A DNA stretch of 64,000 nt from Vibrio maritimus. Lineage in GTDB: Bacteria > Pseudomonadota > Gammaproteobacteria > Enterobacterales > Vibrionaceae. Position 1 is the first letter of the stretch. Every line of letters begins with the position of its first letter. The translations under genes and the position numbers were made by a program. Below the pieces are notes generated by a model. That model did not search any database. It was given only the letters and a program-made list of their open reading frames with translations, and was not told where the DNA came from. Below, one piece after another: positions 54,240 to 63,192 of this stretch. The DNA lies in contig NZ_CP090439.1 in assembly GCF_021441885.1 (NCBI RefSeq), forward strand, positions 1,240,001 to 1,304,000, read 5' to 3'.

Positions 54240-56051
54240 CTACTTTGCAACAGAGGTCAGTTCGAAAATATGTGAGGCTAATGGCTTTATGTTCATATCG
54301 AGTACTGCTCGGCCTTGTTGCACACGTAGGACGGCGGATTTATGTGGCTCTAGTGAACAGCTAAGAGGGTAGTTGCCATCCGGCAGCGGCAAAGCATCAA
54401 AACTGGCCTCTGAGAGTGCAATAGGGCACGTGGTAGCGCTATTAGCATCAAAGTTGGTGACAACCAATGCCTTATGCTCCTTCCAGCTGCGAACAAACCC
54501 GTAAAGTCTGTGGGCAAGTTCTCCATGCGCTGAATCATGCTCTATACCTATCGGGACCATGCCACCTTTAAAGGCTGGGCAAGAGAGTGAAACTCGCATT
54601 AGACGCTGATAATAGTCCCGCAACTGTTTCTCTTGCTGGGAACTCTGACCGCCATCAAAAGCGCCATCGTTCATCCAACGCTGGTGTGCTGGTACGCCGA
54701 TATAGTCAAAGATAGAGGTTCTTGTCGGCTGCCCGAAACCTGCCATTTCTGTGCCAGCTTCACCTACTTCTTGTCCGAAGTAGAGCATGGTTGGCGCTCG
54801 GCTGATAGTCGCGGATAAGACCATAGCGGGTAGAGCCGCTTCTGCACTGCCAGCAAAGGCTTCACAAGGAATGCGCTGTTCATCGTGGTTATCGAGGAAA
54901 TGAAGCATATTTGGCTCGATATCTGCGAGCTCACTTTGAATTCGAGTGATTTCACTGGTGCGCGTATGACCGCGAATAATGCCTTTCAGGGTATCGTATA
55001 AATCGACCTTGTCGTACAGCGCGTCCATCTTTCCAAGATGTATGTATTCGCGATACAAATGAGGTTGATAGACCTCAGCAACCAGGAATGCTTGTGGGTT
55101 CTTCATTTTGATGGATGAGTTGAGAAAACTCCAAAACTCGACAGGCACCATTTCGGCCATGTCATAGCGAAACCCATCAACCCCTTGATCTAGCCAGTAA
55201 AGTGCTATGTCTCGAAATTTTCTCCAAGAGCTAGGCACATCTTTGGCATACCAAAAGTCGGCGTGTTGCTGTGCATTTTTGCTTCGATAACACTCTGGCA
55301 GTTCAGGAAAATCCTTTGTGCCATCGGGTCTAACGCCATAATTGACCTTCACCGTTTCGTACCAATCATCGACATTTGGTTTTGCGCTGCGTGAGCCATT
55401 GCCTGTCCATTTCGCTGGGTACTCAAGGTAAGGTGTGTCAAGCAGCGGATGTGGTTCCCCGCCTAGCGGAGCAAGATGGTCGGGAATATCCGGCAACTCA
55501 AATCCTTGGTTGGGAATGTAGTAGAAATTGTTTTCGCGTGAGTACTCTAAGCCGGTGTCATCCTCTGCACCAAAGTCCGTAACACCAAGTGGGTTGTTGA
55601 GACCTTGATATTGCCTAGCCACGTGATTAGGCACGATGTCAATGATGACTTTAAGGCCCGCTTCGTGGGTGCGCTGGATAAGCTCGCGAAATTCCTCGTT
55701 TCGGTTCGCTGGGTTGTCCGCTAAGTCAGGGTTTACCGAGTAATAGTCTTTGACCGCATAGGGTGAACCTGCACGACCTTTAACAACCGCAGGGTGATCA
55801 TTGCTGATGCCAAACTCAGTGTAGTCACGCACTAGGGCATGATGAGGGACACCAGTGTACCAAACGTGTGTCATGCCGAGCTCTTTTATTGCGGTAAGGG
55901 CAGATTTGTTGATGTCACTAAACTTACCTACACCATTCTCCTCGGCAGTTCCCCAAGGTTTATTGGATGTCTTTTTGTTGCCGTATAGGCGTGTGAAGAT
56001 TTGGTATAAGTGTATTTTTTGATTGTTATTATCGATCGGAAGGGTAGACAT
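54240..56051 (-). CDS. GH13 family alpha-amylase-type enzyme, cytoplasmic
   Basis: The 603-residue protein has no signal peptide. The four GH13 regions are visible: DIVPNHVAR, GFRYDMAEM with the nucleophile Asp (about residue 308), AEVYQP with the acid Glu and LDNHDEQR. The N-terminus (IHLYQIFTRLYGNK) and a C-terminal beta domain fit intracellular maltodextrin-acting amylases. It would cut imported maltodextrins. ATG 56051 follows GAGAGATC, and the upstream ATG at 56063 is less likely. It forms a likely unit with the second MalE gene. Confidence 0.86.
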   Translation of the reverse strand: MSTLPIDNNNQKIHLYQIFTRLYGNKKTSNKPWGTAEENGVGKFSDINKSALTAIKELGMTHVWYTGVPHHALVRDYTEFGISNDHPAVVKGRAGSPYAVKDYYSVNPDLADNPANRNEEFRELIQRTHEAGLKVIIDIVPNHVARQYQGLNNPLGVTDFGAEDDTGLEYSRENNFYYIPNQGFELPDIPDHLAPLGGEPHPLLDTPYLEYPAKWTGNGSRSAKPNVDDWYETVKVNYGVRPDGTKDFPELPECYRSKNAQQHADFWYAKDVPSSWRKFRDIALYWLDQGVDGFRYDMAEMVPVEFWSFLNSSIKMKNPQAFLVAEVYQPHLYREYIHLGKMDALYDKVDLYDTLKGIIRGHTRTSEITRIQSELADIEPNMLHFLDNHDEQRIPCEAFAGSAEAALPAMVLSATISRAPTMLYFGQEVGEAGTEMAGFGQPTRTSIFDYIGVPAHQRWMNDGAFDGGQSSQQEKQLRDYYQRLMRVSLSCPAFKGGMVPIGIEHDSAHGELAHRLYGFVRSWKEHKALVVTNFDANSATTCPIALSEASFDALPLPDGNYPLSCSLEPHKSAVLRVQQGRAVLDMNIKPLASHIFELTSVAK

Positions 56052-56180
56052 AAGATCTCTCAATGCTCACTCTCAGGATATAGAAAAAATCTATCATATG
56101 CGGCGAGTGTAGATGAAGTCGTTTAGCAAAAACTCATCCTTTTAGGGTGAGTTTAGGGCGTAGATGAGACCTTGTTAGAA

Positions 56181-56210
56181 AAGGCAGATCTTCGTCACGA
56201 GATCTGCCTT
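56181..56210. terminator. Hairpin upstream of the amylase gene / downstream of the thioesterase gene
   Basis: AAGGCAGATCT pairs with AGATCTGCCTT around about eight bases; on the minus strand TTTTC follows. It ends the thioesterase transcript. Confidence 0.8.
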
Positions 56211-56237
56211 CTGTCATGAGGTGAAGCTAGCAGGGCA

Positions 56238-56723
56238 TTACTTGAGATACTTAACGTGCGCTTCCATCTCTTCGCCAATCTCTTTACGCATGTTCATTAG
56301 CTTGATCGCTGAGTCACGAAGTTTGATGTCTTCTTCACTCTCCGGCACCCATTCTGGCACTGAAGTAGGTTTACCGTCTTCGTCGACTGCCACCATAATC
56401 ACGATACAGTGTGTGGTGAGTCGGTTCTGTAGCTCTTTGGGATCGCTTGCCTGTACGTCGATAGCGATGTGCATTGAGGATCTGCCGGTATAAATGACCT
56501 TTGCGCTAACCTCGACCAAGTTGCCGACATGAATCGGCTGAACAAATCGAATACCACCCGCATAAGCCGTAATACAGTATTTGCCACTCCAAGCGGCGCT
56601 ACATGCATAGGCTGCTAAATCGATCCATTTCATCACGGCACCACCGTGTACCTTGCCACCGAAATTAACATCGCCCGGTTCAGCAAGAAAACGAAGGGTT
56701 GTCTCTCTTCTGCCACTACTCAT
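56238..56723 (-). CDS. Hotdog-fold acyl-CoA thioesterase
   Basis: The 161-residue protein has the hotdog layout with NFGGKVHGGAVMKWIDLAA (catalytic Asp around residue 35), then VEVSAKVIYTGRSS, and ends with a charged helix. It belongs to the BACH/YciA-type acyl-CoA hydrolases, which cleave fatty acyl-CoA in the cytoplasm. It is a single gene with its own terminator. Confidence 0.88.
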   Translation of the reverse strand: MSSGRRETTLRFLAEPGDVNFGGKVHGGAVMKWIDLAAYACSAAWSGKYCITAYAGGIRFVQPIHVGNLVEVSAKVIYTGRSSMHIAIDVQASDPKELQNRLTTHCIVIMVAVDEDGKPTSVPEWVPESEEDIKLRDSAIKLMNMRKEIGEEMEAHVKYLK

Positions 56724-56874
56724 TTGTGTAATCCTTTTTATTTGAGCTGCTTACTCTCAGTCCATGTGGTTTAGCTCGACCGACATTTTGAGCTTCTAAG
56801 GTGTTTAGTATGACAAAATTGTTAACAAGGTGCTACGACTTATGGACTCGATTTTTTAGATGGTTTTGCCACAG

Positions 56875-57801
56875 TTACTGCTTATCAATGGTGAGATTTT
56901 GAGCCACACCTTCTGTGGTCGGCTGCATTTTTCTCGTTTTGATTTGTGACAGAATAACGCCAGAGATCACCATGAGTCCGCCGATAAGGTGAAACTGAGT
57001 GATGGTTTCGCCAAGTAGCATGGCTGCGAGCGCTACGGCTATTACGGGTAGCAGGTTCATAAACATTGCACTGCTGTCCGCGCCAATAAGGTCGATGGAT
57101 TTTACCCAAAGAAGTGGAGCGACAAGTGAACCGAGCAAACCTGCGTAGGCGATCAATGGCAGCGAGGCTTGAGTCGGCATCACCTGATGACTGCTCAGTA
57201 ACAGTGGGAACAGCATGATGACCGCAAATACCCCTTGCGTGTAAATGAGCATCCAGCTAGAGAGTTGCATCTTCCAACGTTTAAGTAAAACGCAGTATGT
57301 CGCATAAACCACGGCTGCTAGGACCATTAGACCATCACCTTGAGAAACATCTTGGTGCACAAAGAATGCGACATCTCCTTGTCCTAGCATAAATGCGAGA
57401 CCTGCGAGAGAAATGACACCGCCTACGATGCTCAATCCTGAAATATGCTTGCCCAATAGAGGTACTGAGATAAAGACAGCAAGTAGCGGCACTAGCGAGG
57501 TAATAAGGGCCATGTTCGATGCCGTGGTGGTCGCGGCAGCGTAGTAGCCTAACGATTGGTTGAGAACCATGCCCAATAAGGCAAGGAACGCGAGCTTACC
57601 GCTGTTACGACGGATCTCAGGCCAATAGCGTTTTATTTTTGGGAGACAAAAGGGGGTCATTACTAAAATCGCGAGTGCCCAGCGATAAAAACTCATCGCA
57701 CTAGGCTCGATAGCAGAGGCTGAAAGTTTGTTCACAATAGCGTTACCGCCCCATATGAGCACGGTAAAGAAAGGAAGAAGATAGACCACTGTGAACCTCA
57801 T
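56875..57801 (-). CDS. EamA/DMT family transporter
   Basis: The protein of about 308 residues has ten helices in two EamA repeats, with WGGNAIVNKL at the start and PLLAVFISVPLLGKHISGLS in the first repeat. ATG 57801 begins at the first helix; ATG 57849 would add 16 residues, and neither start has a clear ribosome site. The substrate is unknown. It is divergent from an AraC-family gene whose start is close by, so it is the likely target of that regulator. Confidence 0.82.
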   Translation of the reverse strand: MRFTVVYLLPFFTVLIWGGNAIVNKLSASAIEPSAMSFYRWALAILVMTPFCLPKIKRYWPEIRRNSGKLAFLALLGMVLNQSLGYYAAATTTASNMALITSLVPLLAVFISVPLLGKHISGLSIVGGVISLAGLAFMLGQGDVAFFVHQDVSQGDGLMVLAAVVYATYCVLLKRWKMQLSSWMLIYTQGVFAVIMLFPLLLSSHQVMPTQASLPLIAYAGLLGSLVAPLLWVKSIDLIGADSSAMFMNLLPVIAVALAAMLLGETITQFHLIGGLMVISGVILSQIKTRKMQPTTEGVAQNLTIDKQ

Positions 57802-57888
57802 CGCGTTTTGTAAGTTGATGCATAGTGTGACAGGTCGATATAATTGCATGTATCTTTAAAACGACATTGCGCGCGATAGGAAGACAAG

Positions 57889-58677
57889 TTGAAAAAACAT
57901 ACTAGAAATTTGCACCCCTCTTTGTCTATCGACAAGATGCCATCCAATGTTTTCATGAACTTCGATGCGTTTCTTTCCAATACCGAAACACGCGTTCACT
58001 GTCATCCGTGGGGGCAAGTACAACTGATAAGTGGTGGGATTCTAGAAATGGAGGCCCAGGACACTCGATTTCTCGCACCGCCTCATCTAGCGATTTGGGT
58101 GCCGGCTGGCGTAATGCACTGCAGTTATAATCGAAAGCCCCTAGAGTACTGCTCACTGAACATCGCTCATGAGCTTACTGATAGCTTTCCAGAAACCACG
58201 AGCCTGATAAAAGTTACCCCAATTGTATCGTCGATCATTGAGGATTTTCGCCATCGTAGTGTGAATGTGGCGGAGTCAGAAAAAGATAAGCGATTAATTC
58301 AAGTTCTTTTGGATCAATTGAGCGATCAACAAGAGCAGCACCATTTTTTGCCATCAAGTAATAACAAGTATCTTGCACCGATCCTTGCTGCGATTGAGGA
58401 AGAGCCAACGAACGACATTAGTCTTAAAGAGTGGGCGTCCAAGGTTCACACGACAGAGCGGACTTTGGCGCGATACTGTCAAAGTGAGCTTGGAATGAGC
58501 TTTACCGAGTGGCGCTTGAGGGTGCGTTATCTGTTTTCGATGGATTTATTGCGCAGTGGACATTCGGTCAAAGAGGTGGCATTTACGCTAGGTTATAACC
58601 AAGCAAGTCCATTTATCTCGATGTTCAAGAAGTATTCGGGCCAGACACCGGAGCAGTACAAGAACAAACTGCTCTAG
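57889..58677 (+). CDS. AraC family transcriptional regulator
   Basis: The 262-residue protein has a cupin-like sensor domain (about 25-110, HCHPWGQVQLISGG) and a C-terminal double helix-turn-helix (about 165-262, with FTLGYNQASPFISMFKKYSG). The start is TTG 57889, supported by AGGAAG at a good distance; ATG 57937 is the alternative. It is divergent from the EamA exporter gene, an arrangement common for exporter/regulator pairs that respond to the exported compound. Confidence 0.88.
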   Translation: MKKHTRNLHPSLSIDKMPSNVFMNFDAFLSNTETRVHCHPWGQVQLISGGILEMEAQDTRFLAPPHLAIWVPAGVMHCSYNRKPLEYCSLNIAHELTDSFPETTSLIKVTPIVSSIIEDFRHRSVNVAESEKDKRLIQVLLDQLSDQQEQHHFLPSSNNKYLAPILAAIEEEPTNDISLKEWASKVHTTERTLARYCQSELGMSFTEWRLRVRYLFSMDLLRSGHSVKEVAFTLGYNQASPFISMFKKYSGQTPEQYKNKLL

Positions 58678-58684
58678 CAAAAGA

Positions 58685-58716
58685 AAACCGCTAATATTCT
58701 CTATTAGTGGTTTTCC
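58685..58716. terminator. Terminator after the AraC-family gene
   Basis: AAAACCGCTAATA pairs with TATTAGTGGTTTT (one G-T pair) around a five-base loop. Confidence 0.75.
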
Positions 58717-58766
58717 TCGTTTGGTTTCTTTGAAGTTGTGAAGTCTAAGTCCTAGAGCGCGCTGAA

Positions 58767-58982
58767 CTACTTAGCTTTGGAGCGGTAATTCGGATCCGTC
58801 CAACAGCGTGGTAGCTCTTCACCGGACATAAAAACCAAATCAGACTTCTTAAATTCTTGTGGGTCTTGTTGCTCTTCCCCTGGTTGAAGTCGACCTTCAA
58901 CACTATCTTGGAATAAGTTAGTCAGCCTTCTCATTTCCACAACGTCTACGAGGTCGCCACTCTTTCTCTCTTTTAAAAACAT
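58767..58982 (-). CDS. Small charged protein of unknown function (71 residues)
   Basis: The product starts MFLKERKSGDLVDVVEMRRL and is rich in charged residues with an FQDSVEGRLQPGEEQQDP segment and a C-terminal LPRCWTDPNYRSK. AAGGA precedes ATG 58982. There is no signal peptide or clear domain. It is divergent from the cysteine-synthase-like gene. I do not recognise the family. Confidence 0.62.
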   Translation of the reverse strand: MFLKERKSGDLVDVVEMRRLTNLFQDSVEGRLQPGEEQQDPQEFKKSDLVFMSGEELPRCWTDPNYRSKAK

Positions 58983-59108
58983 TGTCTCTGTCCTTAATCG
59001 ATTTGAACCCTATTAATTATAATTGCTATTCGGATAATGAGAACTTTTCCAATTCGCCGCTCCCTTGACTAAGTAGGCCTCAGAGCTACGCTTATGAATA
59101 TCAATCAG

Positions 59109-59120
59109 TTAATCGATTAA
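59109..59120. promoter_or_regulatory. Perfect palindrome just upstream of the cysteine-synthase-like gene
   Basis: TTAATCGATTAA is a 12-base palindrome ending 14 bases before the start codon, between the promoter region and the ribosome site. It could be an operator that blocks transcription. Confidence 0.35.
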
Positions 59121-59134
59121 TAAGTGGAGCTGTC

Positions 59135-60184
59135 ATGTCAATCGCACCAAAAGCAAACAACGTAAGTGAGCTCATTGGCAACACCGATCTCGTTCGAATC
59201 AACAGCCTTTCAGAGATTTCTGGCTGCGATATTCTTTTAAAATGTGAACAGCAAAATCCGGGAGGTTCAATCAAAGATAGAGCAGCCTTGCAGCTAGTTA
59301 CCGATGCAATAGCTGCGGGTAAGCTTAAGCCAGGCATGACCATCGTCGAAGGGACGGCTGGAAATACTGGGATCGGTTTAGCGCTAGTGGCAAAAGCCCT
59401 TGGCTATAAAATGCTGGTGGTTATGCCAAAAGGTCAAGCAATAGAGAAAGAGCGGATGATTTCACTGTACGGTGCGGAGCTCTTGCTTGTTGATCCCTGT
59501 CCGTTTGCGAATCCTGATCATTTTTATCACACCGCCAAGCGAATAGGGGCGGAGCGAGAAGACTGTTGGTGGGCGGACCAATTTGAAAACTTGAGCAACT
59601 ATCGAGCTCACTACTTAAATACCGGTCCCGAAATCTGGCAACAAACTCAAGGTAATATCGACGCGTTAGTCTCAGTAGTAGGGACGGGTGGCACGATTGC
59701 AGGTAACTCGCACTACCTATCTCAGCAAAAACCAGATCTAAAGACTTGGCTCGTTGATCCCGATGGTTCAGGTATCTATTCATTTTTGAAAGATGGTCAG
59801 TATCAATCAAAAGGCAGCTCGTTTACCGAGGGCATTGGTATTATGCGAACCGTTGAAAACTTTAGAAAGGCGAAAATCGATCATGCGATTACGTTACCAG
59901 ACCAAGATCTCGTGACCATTTCTCGATTGGTAGCAGAGCATGATGGCATTGTCTTAGGCAGCAGTTCATCTCTCAATGTGGCAGGTGCATTTTATACTGC
60001 GGCGAGAATGGGTAAGGGGAAGACGATTGTCACGTTTAGTTGCGACCTCGCTGATCGTTCTTATTCAAAGCTTTATAATGAAGAGTTTCTGAAAGACAAA
60101 GAAATAAAACTCAATCACGAGAACTTAGAGCAGATCTGGGCGCGTTATCAAGCGGATGGTGACAGTAAGGTCGTGAATGTATAG
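59135..60184 (+). CDS. PLP-dependent cysteine synthase family protein
   Basis: The 349-residue protein has the PLP lysine in NPGGSIKDR (Lys47), the phosphate-binding loop GTGGT (about residue 190) and the asparagine loop EGTAGNTG. These place it in the cysteine synthase / cystathionine beta-synthase fold II group. It is longer than CysK (about 320 residues) and its C-terminal 30 residues differ, so it may act on a substrate other than O-acetylserine. GGAG precedes the ATG. It is a single-gene unit with its own terminator. Confidence 0.85.
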   Translation: MSIAPKANNVSELIGNTDLVRINSLSEISGCDILLKCEQQNPGGSIKDRAALQLVTDAIAAGKLKPGMTIVEGTAGNTGIGLALVAKALGYKMLVVMPKGQAIEKERMISLYGAELLLVDPCPFANPDHFYHTAKRIGAEREDCWWADQFENLSNYRAHYLNTGPEIWQQTQGNIDALVSVVGTGGTIAGNSHYLSQQKPDLKTWLVDPDGSGIYSFLKDGQYQSKGSSFTEGIGIMRTVENFRKAKIDHAITLPDQDLVTISRLVAEHDGIVLGSSSSLNVAGAFYTAARMGKGKTIVTFSCDLADRSYSKLYNEEFLKDKEIKLNHENLEQIWARYQADGDSKVVNV

Positions 60185-60199
60185 TCCATTTCCTTTGAT

Positions 60200-60230
60200 G
60201 AAGATCCATAAATGACTTTATGGATCTTCT
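60200..60230. terminator. Terminator after the cysteine-synthase-like gene
   Basis: AAGATCCATAAA pairs with TTTATGGATCTT around TGAC, followed by CTTTG. Confidence 0.8.
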
Positions 60231-60271
60231 TTGTCATTAAGTGGAAGTAGAAGTCGATATGAGTTCTTAGA

Positions 60272-62236
60272 CTAGCTGTACCACCAGTCACGGACCAACC
60301 TAAACGTTAGCAGTAAAAATAGACCAAACAGGGTCATGCTGCCGCCTTCACGACTGACCGTGGAGGTATCCACTGAGCGACTTTCGATATCGGCACTTGT
60401 CGCACCCTGAATAGGGATGAGTTTAACCGCGACCACGGTTTCTGTTTCTAAACCATTGCCACAAGTGGCAAAGTGATCGGTGTTGTCATAGCCAGATGCA
60501 CACTTAATAGCAGTTGCTGAAATGACACCCGCGTCGTTGATATCGGATGCGGTAACGATTCGGTAGGCGTTGTTTAAATCACCGTAGCTGCCACCATTAG
60601 TAAGATCATCGAGCCACCACGCTCGCGAGCTAAATATCGCCATTCGTTCTTCGTCACTTCCGGCGCCACTGTATGGGAAGATAAACCCACGTCGGCGGCG
60701 TTGTGGCCCATCAATTTCGGTGTGACTTTCCGCGTCAACCTCTCCGACAATTTCATTGTAGGTGTTGATGGCATTCGCATTACCGCCAGCGCTAGTGAAG
60801 AAAATAGACTGTGATAAATCGCTAAAGTAGGTGGCAGAAGGCGACGATTGACCAGCATCTGCAACAAACATGCGATTTGCTGCCGCTCCGCCTTCCGGTA
60901 CGCTTCCTAATCTCTTGGTTTCACCAATAACAATCAACTGTGAGTTGATGTCCGTTGCCAGTGAGTTACTGTAGTAATAACTGTCGTCGTACTCGAGTTT
61001 GGCGTTGTTGATAAATACCGATGTCCACGCGTTCTCATCGACAGAAAAATTGCTGGTGCTGGCTGGGTAATAGATAGCAGCTTGCATTATCAAGTCATCG
61101 TCCGCTAACTCAGTGTTAAATCCAACAAGCACGGGTAGACCTTGGTATTCGCTGTCTTCTCGCTCAACAATCGTAGCTGCGCGGGCGCTGGCTTGAGCTG
61201 TGGCATAGTCATAGTTGTCGTAGCTGGTGGCCCAACTGCTTGCGGGAAAACGTGTTTCACCATTGTCTGCGAGTGACCAGATAAATGCTTGGCTTGCGAA
61301 ACCAAAGTGTTGACATGCGCTACCCAAAATGGGTTGTTCAAAATCAATACACTCGCTGACATCCAAAGAGTTGTAGTATTTTGAGGTGTCTGAATAGTCG
61401 AACGTGGCGACCGAAGCGCTGCCTATGATATAGGTTTGGCTCTCCTCACCAGAGGTGGGATAGGTGAAACTATCATACGCAATAGTGGAGCCCATCTCTT
61501 CGATGATCAACTGCTCACCTTCTGCGTCCGCAAAGCTTAACGTAGTGTTAGCAAGAGGCTTAAGAGATGTTGATTGGCTGCCATCTATTATTACCCCGCG
61601 GCGGCTGTATGGCTGGACATAATAACCGTCATAGTCAAAGTACCCACTACTTGCGTTAGCAATAATACGTCCCTCAGAGTCGATAGCGTGGGCTTTTAAC
61701 TCAGTGGTATTGCCGACAGAAAATATCGCTTCTTCATATCCTGACGGGATTTGAGGTTCGATGCTAAGCTCGGCGTCGTTTTCCATAAACGAGTGATAAA
61801 GTGGAGAGTAATTGGCGTTGTAGAACGCATCTTGAATGCTCTCGAGTCCACCAACTCCCGTACTGGCATCACCGTACCATCGATTACTTGCCCACGCCTC
61901 ACATGTCGCATACCCCAGCTCACTTTCGCAGTAGGAATAAAGCGAATCATAATCGAGATAGTAGAAGTGATTATCGACGCCGAACGCGACTTCTTGATCG
62001 AGAGGGATACCTTCCATGCCATTCATACTGTAGCCGAGCACAGTGTATTGACTGTCGTAGCAGCTATCTTCAAAACACCATGTTGATGATGAAGGTGAAA
62101 TCGCAGCGGAGTAATACTCATTGGCTGTGGTAGTTGAAGATGTATCCACTTCGACGACTCGGTACAAAGCAGCAGAAGTAACAATGGGGTAGGTTAGCAA
62201 AGCGCAAACTAAAGGAAAGTGAAATACCTTGGACAC
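60272..62236 (-). CDS. DUF3466 family exported protein with GlyGly-CTERM-like tail
   Basis: The 654-residue protein has a signal peptide (to about TSAAL, residue 23) and a long acidic, Tyr/Ser/Asp-rich region without known catalytic motifs. The C-terminus reads GGSMTLFGLFLLLTFRLVR: a GG pair, a hydrophobic stretch and basic residues. This is the arrangement of GlyGly-CTERM sorting signals cut by rhombosortase in Vibrio and Shewanella. It is thus probably surface-exposed or released by type II secretion. The start is GTG 62236 with AAGG upstream. Function is unknown. Confidence 0.8.
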   Translation of the reverse strand: MSKVFHFPLVCALLTYPIVTSAALYRVVEVDTSSTTTANEYYSAAISPSSSTWCFEDSCYDSQYTVLGYSMNGMEGIPLDQEVAFGVDNHFYYLDYDSLYSYCESELGYATCEAWASNRWYGDASTGVGGLESIQDAFYNANYSPLYHSFMENDAELSIEPQIPSGYEEAIFSVGNTTELKAHAIDSEGRIIANASSGYFDYDGYYVQPYSRRGVIIDGSQSTSLKPLANTTLSFADAEGEQLIIEEMGSTIAYDSFTYPTSGEESQTYIIGSASVATFDYSDTSKYYNSLDVSECIDFEQPILGSACQHFGFASQAFIWSLADNGETRFPASSWATSYDNYDYATAQASARAATIVEREDSEYQGLPVLVGFNTELADDDLIMQAAIYYPASTSNFSVDENAWTSVFINNAKLEYDDSYYYSNSLATDINSQLIVIGETKRLGSVPEGGAAANRMFVADAGQSSPSATYFSDLSQSIFFTSAGGNANAINTYNEIVGEVDAESHTEIDGPQRRRRGFIFPYSGAGSDEERMAIFSSRAWWLDDLTNGGSYGDLNNAYRIVTASDINDAGVISATAIKCASGYDNTDHFATCGNGLETETVVAVKLIPIQGATSADIESRSVDTSTVSREGGSMTLFGLFLLLTFRLVRDWWYS

Positions 62237-62269
62237 GTAAAGACCTTATTTCCATATAAATGAGGAGCA

Positions 62270-62297
62270 CACTGCATAACAGAACCGTTATGCAGTG
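62270..62297. terminator. Hairpin after the EF-hand protein gene
   Basis: CACTGCATAAC pairs perfectly with GTTATGCAGTG around AGAACC. There is no strong T tract, so terminator function is uncertain. Confidence 0.55.
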
Positions 62298-62313
62298 AAG
62301 AGACTAAAGTTGA

Positions 62314-62565
62314 TTAGCTATCGCGTTTCGGACGCTCAGGTGGCTCAGGAAGCTCAGACTCAGATAGGAAGCCATCACCGTCGCTATCAAACTTGTCGAA
62401 GTCATCCAGTAGCGGGCCTCGCAGTTCATCTTTACTCAGCAAACCATCACCATTGGTATCCATCTCTTCAAATGAAGGTGGCTTTCTGTGTTCCCCTTTA
62501 GCAAAAGCTGGCTGGAAAGCGGTAGCGATCATTACGATACAAAGTGCGAATACAGTTTTCTTCAT
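62314..62565 (-). CDS. Small exported EF-hand calcium-binding protein
   Basis: The 83-residue protein has a signal peptide ending at AFAKG (about residue 22) and two EF-hand loops, DTNGDGLLSKDE and DSDGDGFLSESE, with all calcium-ligand positions filled. It ends in a proline-rich tail. It likely binds calcium in the periplasm or outside the cell. The DUF3466 gene is downstream on the same strand after 77 bases. Confidence 0.88.
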   Translation of the reverse strand: MKKTVFALCIVMIATAFQPAFAKGEHRKPPSFEEMDTNGDGLLSKDELRGPLLDDFDKFDSDGDGFLSESELPEPPERPKRDS

Positions 62566-62703
62566 GGGGTTTCTCTCATTGGCAATAATGAAGCATTAGT
62601 GTCGATGAAGACTGAGTGGAGAAAATGAGCAAAATGTGGAGAAAATAAGGAGAATAGCGATAAAATAACTCTTCTATTACACCTGGGAGCAATTGGAATA
62701 AAG

Positions 62704-63123
62704 ATGGAAATCAAAACGCTGACAGCCGATGAAGTATTGCCAATAAGACATCAGGTTTTGTGGCCAGATAAGCCAGAATCATTCTGTAGAGTGGAAGGTG
62801 ACGAACAAGCGCTTCACTATGGAGCGCTGGTTAACGATCGACTGGTGTGTGTAGCGTCGGTTTACTTGGATGGCAAAACGGCAAGGCTAAGAAAGTTTGC
62901 GACGCTAGAGGACTACCAAGGGCAGGGAATTGGTACCAAGATACTAGAGCATACCATTGCGTCAGTTCGCGCGTTGGGTATCGATTACTATTGGTGCGAT
63001 GCTAGGGTGAGTGCTCAAGATTTCTATAAGAAGTTTGGATTAGCTGTTGAGGGTGAAGCGTTCAACAAATCAGGTATCTGGTACTTTAAAATGTCGGTCG
63101 ATTGGTCGGAAAAACGTACCTAG
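62704..63123 (+). CDS. GNAT family N-acetyltransferase
   Basis: The 139-residue protein contains the acetyl-CoA-binding motif QGQGIGTKIL (about residues 77-86) preceded by LRKFATLEDY and followed by YYWCDARVSAQDFYKKFG, a typical GNAT ending in which Tyr of FYKKFG aids catalysis. The acceptor substrate is unknown. It is a single gene with a terminator. Confidence 0.9.
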   Translation: MEIKTLTADEVLPIRHQVLWPDKPESFCRVEGDEQALHYGALVNDRLVCVASVYLDGKTARLRKFATLEDYQGQGIGTKILEHTIASVRALGIDYYWCDARVSAQDFYKKFGLAVEGEAFNKSGIWYFKMSVDWSEKRT

Positions 63124-63132
63124 TCAAAATCG

Positions 63133-63168
63133 AAAAAGGAGCGTGTTCTAAAAGACGCTCCTTTTTTG
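63133..63168. terminator. Terminator between GNAT gene and LacI-family gene
   Basis: AAAAGGAGCGT pairs with ACGCTCCTTTT around about ten bases; A and T runs on both sides make it usable from both directions. Confidence 0.9.
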
Positions 63169-63192
63169 ATTTTAGCTATTTTTGACTCGTCA

